From assembly GCA_023228985.1 (NCBI GenBank), contig JALOAC010000034.1, forward strand, positions 1 through 18,573: a DNA stretch of 18,573 bases, in the 5' to 3' direction. Numbering within the stretch: position 1 is the first letter of the stretch; each line of letters starts with the position of its first letter. Made by a program: the position numbers and the translations under genes. Shown piece by piece: positions 13,194-18,573 of this stretch. The notes beneath the pieces are model-generated. The model made no database searches and was not told where the DNA came from. It worked only from the letters and a program-made list of their open reading frames with translations. The stretch is from Thiopseudomonas sp. (GTDB lineage: Bacteria; Pseudomonadota; Gammaproteobacteria; Pseudomonadales; Pseudomonadaceae).

Positions 13194-14753
13194 ATGCAGG
13201 AATCCAAGGCTGAGAAGAAAAGCAGTTTATTGCGCTCCAGTGCGGTAGTTAGCGTGATGACGATGCTCTCGCGTGTGCTGGGCATGGTGCGTGATGTGGT
13301 GATTGCTGGCTACTTTGGCTCCAGCCCTGCGGCCGATGCTTTTTTTATCGCCTTTAAAATCCCTAATTTTTTGCGCCGCCTATTTGCTGAAGGCGCGTTT
13401 GCACAAGCCTTTGTGCCCGTGTTATCAGAATATCGACAAAAGCGCACTTTGGCCGATGTAAAACAGTTGGTAGACCGCACTGCGGGTTATCTGGGCTTGG
13501 TTTTGACGGGTATTACCGCTTTAGGTGTGGTGCTTTCGCCTTATCTAATAATGCTGTTTGCGCCGGGATTTCATAACGAGCCGGAAAAGTTACAGCTTGC
13601 TGGTGAATTGCTGCGCATCACCTTCCCTTATTTGATGCTGGTGTCGTTGACCGCTTTTTGTGGCGGTATTTTAAACAGTTACGGCCGCTTTGCCGTGCCA
13701 GCGTTCACCCCTGTGCTACTCAATGTGTCTATGATTAGCGCAACAGTATTGTTGTCACCTTGGTTTGAGCAACCGATTATGGCCTTGGCTTGGGGTGTGT
13801 TTATCGCGGGTGTGGCGCAGCTGTTTTTTCAGCTGCCTTTTTTATGGCAAATCCGTTTATTGCCTGCGCCTAAACTCAAGCGTAATGATGAAGGTGTGCG
13901 GCGTATTATGCTGCTGATGTTGCCTGCACTATTTGGCGTGGGCGTGAGTCAGATTAACCTGCTGTTAGATACTGTGTTGGCGTCATTTTTGGTGACGGGC
14001 AGTGTGTCTTGGCTGTATTACGCTGATCGTTTGTCTGAGCTGCCATTGGGTGCATTTGGTATTGCGGTGGGTACGGTGATTTTGCCTGCGCTGTCACGCC
14101 AGCATGCGGCACAAGACCCTAAAGCTTTCTCCGGTACTATGGATTGGGCGTTGCGCATGGTGCTTTTGGTCGGCGTGCCCGCTGCTTTGGCCTTGGGTGT
14201 GTTGGCCGAGCCATTGATTGCGACGCTGTTTTATTATGGTGAAATGACCGCTCAGGATGTGCAGCAGTCGGCTGGTGCGCTGCGGGCGTATTCGTTGGGC
14301 GTACTGACGTTCATGTTAATTAAGGTGTTGGCACCGGGCTTTTTCTCGCGTCAGGATATGCGAACACCCGTGCGCATTGCAGTGATTTGCATGGTGGCAA
14401 ACATGGTGATGAACCTGATTTTAATTTGGCCGCTGCAGCATGTGGGGCTGGCGCTGGCGACCTCTTTGTCGGGCATGCTTAATGCTAGTTTGTTGCTGTG
14501 GGGGCTACGCAAGGCGGGTGTCTACCGAGCAGCGGCGGGTTGGGGTGTGTTTGCGCTAAGGTTGTTGCTGGCCTGTGCGCTGATGCTGGCGGTGGTTTTT
14601 TGGCTTAATGTGCCTATCGAGGATTGGCTGGCTTGGGGCTGGCAGCAGCGTGCTGGCTGGGTGACAGTGTTGGTTGGTGCGGGCATTGCTGTGTTTGCGT
14701 TAACTCTGTTTGCTGGCGGCATGCGCGCGCGCCATTTGCGTGTTGGTCGTTGA
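13194..14753 (+). CDS. murJ: Lipid II flippase MurJ
   Basis: Moves lipid II across the inner membrane for peptidoglycan synthesis (MVF/MviN family, MOP superfamily). The 519-aa protein has about 14 hydrophobic segments. The family signature NFLRRLFAEGAFAQAFVPVL is at 58-77. Residues aligned with the essential charged positions of E. coli MurJ are present: Arg27, Arg33, Asp48 and Arg61 (E. coli 18, 24, 39 and 52). The ATG at 13194 has GAGG 5 nt upstream. Divergent from rpsT, as in Pseudomonas. There ribF normally follows murJ, but here guaB does. No terminator is obvious after the stop. Confidence 0.96.
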   Translation: MQESKAEKKSSLLRSSAVVSVMTMLSRVLGMVRDVVIAGYFGSSPAADAFFIAFKIPNFLRRLFAEGAFAQAFVPVLSEYRQKRTLADVKQLVDRTAGYLGLVLTGITALGVVLSPYLIMLFAPGFHNEPEKLQLAGELLRITFPYLMLVSLTAFCGGILNSYGRFAVPAFTPVLLNVSMISATVLLSPWFEQPIMALAWGVFIAGVAQLFFQLPFLWQIRLLPAPKLKRNDEGVRRIMLLMLPALFGVGVSQINLLLDTVLASFLVTGSVSWLYYADRLSELPLGAFGIAVGTVILPALSRQHAAQDPKAFSGTMDWALRMVLLVGVPAALALGVLAEPLIATLFYYGEMTAQDVQQSAGALRAYSLGVLTFMLIKVLAPGFFSRQDMRTPVRIAVICMVANMVMNLILIWPLQHVGLALATSLSGMLNASLLLWGLRKAGVYRAAAGWGVFALRLLLACALMLAVVFWLNVPIEDWLAWGWQQRAGWVTVLVGAGIAVFALTLFAGGMRARHLRVGR

Positions 14754-14853
14754 CGTTAGGACTGACACGATAAACGCTAAGGAAAGACAGAAGAAACGCC
14801 TGTGTATTCGCCAGCTGTATTCAGCGCATTCATAAATTCTCAAATTTCCCCCG

Positions 14854-14882
14854 TTGAGAATAGGCGCGGATCAGGCTATAAT
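14854..14882 (+). promoter_or_regulatory. Sigma-70 promoter of guaB
   Basis: TTGAGA (14854-14859), a 17-nt spacer and a perfect TATAAT (14877-14882). The start is about 30 nt before the guaB ATG. This settles that guaB begins at 14920, since the longer open frame would start inside the promoter. Confidence 0.85.
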
Positions 14883-14919
14883 TTTGCGCTTCAATTTATC
14901 CCGTTTGGGAGCACAGATT

Positions 14920-16389
14920 ATGCTGCGTATTAGTCAAAAAGCTTTGACTTTCGATGATGTTTTACTTATTCCCGGTTACTCCGAAGTTTTGCCCAAGGAT
15001 GTTGTGTTAAAAACACGGCTGACGCGTGAGATCGAGATTAATATACCGCTGCTATCGGCAGCGATGGATACAGTGACTGAGGCTCGTTTGGCCATTGCCA
15101 TGGCGCAAGAAGGCGGCATCGGTATCATTCACAAGAATATGACCATTGAGCAACAAGCGGCTGAAGTGCGCAAAGTTAAGCGCTACGAAACAGCTATTGT
15201 TCATGATCCAGTTACCGTTAGCTCCGATATGAAAATCCTTGACCTGCTCAAGCAAACAGAAGAGCTTGGTTTTTCTGGTTTTCCAGTGGTTGATGACGGG
15301 CTGTTGGTGGGTATTGTTACGGGGCGTGACCTGCGTGTTACCCCTAATACCTGCGATACCGTAGCGGCGATTATGACGCCTAAAGACAAGCTAGTGACCG
15401 TGCAAGAAGGTACTGGCTTGGAAGAAATCAAAGCCAGACTGTATGAGCACCGCATCGAGAAAATGCTGGTGGTCAATGCGCAGTTTCAGTTGCGCGGCAT
15501 GGTAACTTTCCGCGACATTGAAAAAGCCAGAAGCTATCCCTTAGCCTCCAAGGACAAGCAAGGTCGCTTGCGCGTTGGTGCGGCTGTGGGTACGGGTGCA
15601 GACACCGAAGAGCGTATTCGCGCCTTGGCTGCTGTCGGTGTAGACGTGGTGGTGGTAGATACGGCTCACGGTCATTCTAAAGGTGTGCTAGAGCGTGTGC
15701 GTTGGGTAAAGGACAACTTCCCAGACGTACAGGTTATTGGTGGCAACATCGCTACGGCAGAAGCGGCTTTGGATTTAGTCAAAGCAGGTGCTGATGCGGT
15801 AAAAGTGGGTATTGGCCCAGGTTCTATTTGCACCACGCGTATTGTTGCGGGTGTGGGTGTGCCGCAAATTACAGCGATTGCTAATGTGTCAGAAGCGCTA
15901 AAAGATACAGGCGTGCCGATGATTGCCGATGGCGGTATTCGTTTCTCCGGTGACTTGGCTAAAGCCATTGTGGCGGGTGCAGACACCGTAATGATGGGCT
16001 CGATGTTTGCCGGTACTGAAGAGTCGCCCGGTGAAATTGAGCTGTTCCAAGGCCGCTCTTACAAGTCGTATCGTGGTATGGGTTCTTTGGGGGCAATGGC
16101 GCAGGCGCAAGGTTCGTCTGACCGCTATTTCCAAGACTCAACCGGTGGGGCAGAAAAGTTGGTGCCAGAAGGTATTGAAGGTCGTGTGCCCTACAAGGGT
16201 TCTATGTCAGCGATTGTCCACCAGTTGATGGGTGGGTTGCGTGCTGCCATGGGCTACACCGGCTGCGCGACGATTGAAGAAATGCGCAGTAAACCTGAGT
16301 TTGCCCGTATTACGGGCGCAGGGATGGCGGAGTCGCACGTACATGACGTGCAGATTACCAAGGAAGCGCCAAACTACCGCGTTAGTTAA
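14920..16389 (+). CDS. guaB: IMP dehydrogenase
   Basis: Oxidises IMP to XMP with NAD+, the first step of guanine nucleotide synthesis. The 489-aa protein, the usual Pseudomonas length, starts MLRISQKALTFDDVLLIPGY (GGGAG 8 nt before the ATG). Order: N-terminal barrel half, tandem CBS (Bateman) domain at about 92-205, then the catalytic loop GIGPGSICTT with nucleophile Cys304, the IMP site ADGGIRFSGD (336-345) and the flap SSDRYFQ (399-405). The barrel closes with PEGIEGRVPY. All catalytic residues are present. It is followed by guaA after 73 nt that contain a strong terminator hairpin. Confidence 0.97.
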   Translation: MLRISQKALTFDDVLLIPGYSEVLPKDVVLKTRLTREIEINIPLLSAAMDTVTEARLAIAMAQEGGIGIIHKNMTIEQQAAEVRKVKRYETAIVHDPVTVSSDMKILDLLKQTEELGFSGFPVVDDGLLVGIVTGRDLRVTPNTCDTVAAIMTPKDKLVTVQEGTGLEEIKARLYEHRIEKMLVVNAQFQLRGMVTFRDIEKARSYPLASKDKQGRLRVGAAVGTGADTEERIRALAAVGVDVVVVDTAHGHSKGVLERVRWVKDNFPDVQVIGGNIATAEAALDLVKAGADAVKVGIGPGSICTTRIVAGVGVPQITAIANVSEALKDTGVPMIADGGIRFSGDLAKAIVAGADTVMMGSMFAGTEESPGEIELFQGRSYKSYRGMGSLGAMAQAQGSSDRYFQDSTGGAEKLVPEGIEGRVPYKGSMSAIVHQLMGGLRAAMGYTGCATIEEMRSKPEFARITGAGMAESHVHDVQITKEAPNYRVS

Positions 16390-16394
16390 ACCGC

Positions 16395-16428
16395 ACAACA
16401 AACCGCCTAATTGGCGGTTTGTTGTTTT
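16395..16428 (+). terminator. Intrinsic terminator between guaB and guaA
   Basis: A 13-bp perfect stem (16395-16407 pairs with 16413-16425; core AACCGCC / GGCGGTT) with loop TAATT, followed by TTT. It lies 6 nt after the guaB stop. No good promoter is visible between it and guaA, so guaA probably relies on partial readthrough, giving less guaA than guaB transcript. Confidence 0.8.
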
Positions 16429-16462
16429 CACCGAATGTATAGAAACTTTTGAGAGTAACAGC

Positions 16463-17791
16463 ATGGCCGGACAAGATATTCACGCACAGCGCATTATGGT
16501 TTTGGATTTTGGTTCTGAGTACACCCAACTCATTGCCCGCAAGGTGCGCGGCACGGGTGTGTACTGTGAGATTCATCCTTTTGATGTGGACGATGCCAGC
16601 ATTAAGGCGTTCAATCCATGTGGGGTGATTTTATCGGACGATCCTACTACTGAACCGTTAACCACCAATCCGCAGCCGCCAGCTTGCTTATTTGACTTGC
16701 AAGTGCCGGTGCTGAGCATTGGTTATGACGTGAGCCATCTAGCGCAGAAAATAAAAGTACAAAAGACCTATGACGAAACCACGCCCGCATTAGTAGAGCA
16801 GTTTGTGTTACAGGACTGCGGCTGTGAGGCGCTGTGGACACCGGCTAATATTGTTGCCGATGCAATCGCTAAAGTACGCGCGCAAGTGGGCGAGCGAAAA
16901 GTGTTGTTAGGCTTGTCTGGTGGGGTGGACTCCTCAGTGGTTGCAGCATTGTTGCACCGCGCGATTGGCGACCAGCTCACGTGCGTGTTTGTCGACCACG
17001 GTCTGCTGCGTTTGCATGAGGGCGATCAGGTGATGCAGATGTTCGCTGAAAATATGGGCGTTAAAGTGATTCGCGTGGATGCCGAGCAGCGCTATTTAGA
17101 TTTGCTTAAGGGTGTTAGCGACCCAGAAGAAAAGCGCAAAATCATTGGCCGCACTTTTATTGAGCTGTTTGATGAGGAAGCCGCCAAGCTGGAAGGCATC
17201 GATTTCCTAGCTCAGGGTACGATTTATCCAGACGTGATTGAGTCTGTGGCGATGAAGCACGGCAAAGCACATACCATTAAGTCGCACCACAATGTGGGTG
17301 GACTGCCAAAGGACATGAAGTTTGAGCTAGTAGAACCGCTGCGTGAGCTGTTTAAAGACGAAGTGCGCAGGCTGGGTGTGGAGCTGGGCTTGCCGCATGA
17401 CATGGTCTACCGTCATCCATTCCCGGGCCCGGGCTTGGGTGTGCGTATTTTGGGTGAAATCAAAAAAGAATACGCCGATTTACTGCGCCAAGCAGATCAT
17501 ATCTTTATTGAAGAGTTGCGCGCTGCCGGTTGGTATGAAAAAACCAGTCAGGCATTTGCGGTATTTATTCCAGTCAAATCCGTGGGCATGGTCAACGATC
17601 AGCGCCGTTATGCGTGGGTGGTGTCTTTGCGCGCGGTGGAAACCATTGATTTTATGACAGCACGTTGGGCGCATTTACCTTATGAGTTGTTAGAGAAGGT
17701 TTCTTCGCGCATCATCAAAGAAATTGAAGGCGTCTCGCGCGTCGTCTACGACGTATCCAGCAAACCACCGGCGACTATTGAGTGGGAGTGA
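16463..17791 (+). CDS. guaA: GMP synthetase with decayed, shortened glutaminase domain
   Basis: Normally converts XMP to GMP using ATP and ammonia released from glutamine. The start is the ATG at 16463 (weak GAGAG 7 nt upstream); the family N-terminus QDIHAQRIMVLDFGS follows. The synthetase part looks fully intact: P-loop GLSGGVDSS (150-158), RKIIGRTFI, LAQGTIYPDVIES, SHHNVGGLP, PFPGPGLGVRILGE and the dimerisation tail ending KPPATIEWE. The glutaminase part does not. The oxyanion LSGGP is LSDDP (58-61), and the nucleophile motif GICYG is SIGYD (85-89), so Cys is Gly87. About 80 residues that should carry the His-Glu pair (QFHPE) are missing between about 98 and 112. Total 442 aa against about 525. 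The deletion is in frame. It probably works with free ammonia or a separate amidotransferase. The 3' end is a known island integration site. Confidence 0.95.
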   Translation: MAGQDIHAQRIMVLDFGSEYTQLIARKVRGTGVYCEIHPFDVDDASIKAFNPCGVILSDDPTTEPLTTNPQPPACLFDLQVPVLSIGYDVSHLAQKIKVQKTYDETTPALVEQFVLQDCGCEALWTPANIVADAIAKVRAQVGERKVLLGLSGGVDSSVVAALLHRAIGDQLTCVFVDHGLLRLHEGDQVMQMFAENMGVKVIRVDAEQRYLDLLKGVSDPEEKRKIIGRTFIELFDEEAAKLEGIDFLAQGTIYPDVIESVAMKHGKAHTIKSHHNVGGLPKDMKFELVEPLRELFKDEVRRLGVELGLPHDMVYRHPFPGPGLGVRILGEIKKEYADLLRQADHIFIEELRAAGWYEKTSQAFAVFIPVKSVGMVNDQRRYAWVVSLRAVETIDFMTARWAHLPYELLEKVSSRIIKEIEGVSRVVYDVSSKPPATIEWE

Positions 17792-17838
17792 TTCCACGTT
17801 AGGCATTGGCTGGTAGCGACTGGCATTAAATAACATAT

Positions 17839-17866
17839 AAGCCCATGTTTTCATGGGCTTTTTTGT
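17839..17866 (+). terminator. Intrinsic terminator of guaBA
   Basis: A 9-bp perfect stem AAGCCCATG / CATGGGCTT with loop TTTT, then TTTTGTTTTT. It lies about 48 nt after the guaA stop. Confidence 0.93.
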
Positions 17867-17966
17867 TTTTATGTCTGGCAGTATTTGGCAACTGATGCAG
17901 CGGGAAGCACCGCTTGAGCGTGGTATCCAAGGTGGTATTATCGAGGCATGATGCCATGAGTGATAG

Positions 17967-18077
17967 CCGATACCATGCTGCTTGTTCCTGTGTGTTCATG
18001 GTATCGAAATTACTTAACTAACTGTTTTTATTGGTTTTATTGCCTGATTTTTGGGTGGTCTTTCAGCATGGTATCGG
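17967..18077. repeat. 14-bp inverted repeat CCGATACCATGCTG / CAGCATGGTATCGG
   Basis: Arms at 17967-17980 and 18064-18077 are perfect reverse complements 83 nt apart, with a shorter copy CATGGTATCG at 17997-18006. They sit between guaA and the integrase fragment, where arm or core sites of an integration system would be expected. No gene is supported in 17792-18066. The att role is inference. Confidence 0.55.
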
Positions 18078-18393
18078 AACGGATTATGTTCTGCCGTCAC
18101 GCTACGATTCTGGCGTCCCCATGAGCAGTGCCACGCTGAACCGGGTGATGACGATGACTTACAAGCTGGCTCAGAAAGAAGGGCAGCCGCTTGCTAAATT
18201 TGGCCCGCACGACCTGAGGCGAACAGCCAGTACCTTGCTCCATGAAGCCGGTTACAACACCGATTGGATAGAGAAATGCCTGGCACATGAGCAAAAAGGC
18301 GTAAGGGCAATCTATAACAAAGCCGAGTATCGTGATCAGCGTACATCTATGTTGCAGGACTGGACGGATATGATTGACGAATGGACCGCTTAA
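18067..18393 (+). pseudogene. C-terminal fragment of a P4-type tyrosine recombinase (integrase)
   Basis: About 105 residues of the catalytic domain are recognisable (YVLPSRYDSGVPMSSATLNR onwards). It contains H-x-x-R (HDLRRT), the third basic residue in LAHEQ and the nucleophile-type Tyr in VRAIYNKAEY, ending MLQDWTDMIDEW. The N-terminal arm- and core-binding domains and the first catalytic Arg region are missing, and 18000-18066 upstream does not resemble the family. Such integrases commonly use the 3' end of guaA, which lies 275 nt upstream, so this is probably the scar of a lost island. Not expected to be active. Confidence 0.85.
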
Positions 18394-18468
18394 TAGATAC
18401 ATGGAGTTGTGGTTCGTTCAGTACTTATTTTTATAGGGGCGAGTGAAATGACCAAAATGCGCGACAAG

Positions 18469-18519
18469 CCCCGTACTTTTAGTGCGGGGAAGGATAGCGC
18501 TGGAAGGCTGTAGCCTTCC
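18469..18519 (+). other. Two adjacent hairpins, possible IS200/IS605-type transposon end
   Basis: CCCCGTACT-TTT-AGTGCGGGG (18469-18489; 9 bp with one wobble) is followed 12 nt later by GGAAGGCT-GT-AGCCTTCC (18502-18519, perfect). The first resembles the imperfect palindrome at right ends of IS605-group elements, where tnpB-linked guide RNAs end. No tnpB or tnpA frame is present in the window. The rest of 18394-18573 shows no gene. Confidence 0.35.
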
Positions 18520-18573
18520 TTAATGGGGTCGGGTTTGCTGCTCTATGTATTGGCGTATCACTGAAATAGGCGC

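Noticed and set aside
14854..14919. Longer guaB reading frame
   Set aside because: It starts in the -35 hexamer of a good promoter; ATG 14920 gives the standard 489 aa.
16232..16462. N-terminal extension of guaA overlapping guaB in another frame
   Set aside because: The extension is the guaB sequence read out of frame and crosses the terminator. The family N-terminus and a ribosome site begin at 16463.
17826..17999. 57-codon minus-strand open frame (MNTQEQAAWYRLSLMAS)
   Set aside because: It reads through the guaBA terminator, lacks a ribosome site and matches no family I know; perhaps a degraded island gene at best.
18448..18513. 21-codon open frame beginning MTKMRDKPRTF
   Set aside because: It overlaps the two hairpins, which explain the sequence better, and has only a weak ribosome site.

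Overview
This window looks like a chromosomal segment of a moderate-GC, Pseudomonas-like gammaproteobacterium. ThrC (469 aa), GuaB (489 aa), Hom, DsbC, MurJ and S20 all have the sequence and length I would expect from Pseudomonadaceae. The intergenic spaces carry many REP/BIME-type palindromes of the kind typical of that group. Species cannot be fixed from the sequence alone.

Layout. (1) Positions 1-1700 are an eroded accessory region: an Rpn/YhgA-type PD-(D/E)XK nuclease running off the left edge on the minus strand, the C-terminal half of a RecG-like ATP-binding protein, a 22-codon stub of a family 4 glycosyltransferase, and a probable insertion-sequence end. (2) 1709-2860 is a class II Fic AMP-transferase-type protein. 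(3) 2885-3725 is a mosaic of palindromic repeats. (4) 3726-4150 is a type IV pilin with a clear sigma-54 promoter. (5) 4435-7040 holds a small membrane protein and a two-gene sodium:solute (acetate-type) symporter, DUF4212 small subunit plus VC_2705-type large subunit. (6) 7552-7782 is a small unrecognised gene, followed by a second repeat mosaic. (7) 8528-12060 is dsbC-hom-thrC: periplasmic disulfide isomerase, then homoserine dehydrogenase and threonine synthase, which take aspartate semialdehyde towards threonine. A third repeat mosaic follows. (8) rpsT (minus) and murJ (plus) are divergent from a shared promoter region. (9) guaB-guaA convert IMP to XMP to GMP. (10) Downstream of guaA, a known island integration site, are a P4-type integrase fragment and a hairpin pair that may be a transposon end.

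The most striking observation is guaA. The ATP-pyrophosphatase and dimerisation domains of GMP synthetase are intact, but the N-terminal glutaminase domain is decayed. The nucleophile Cys is Gly, the oxyanion Gly-Gly is Asp-Asp, and roughly 80 residues carrying the His-Glu pair are missing in frame (442 aa against about 525). The enzyme should depend on free ammonia or on a separate amidotransferase. The second notable signal is a set of three near-identical BIME-like elements (104-112 nt). Their hairpin arms change in a compensatory way between copies, so the structure itself seems to be maintained.
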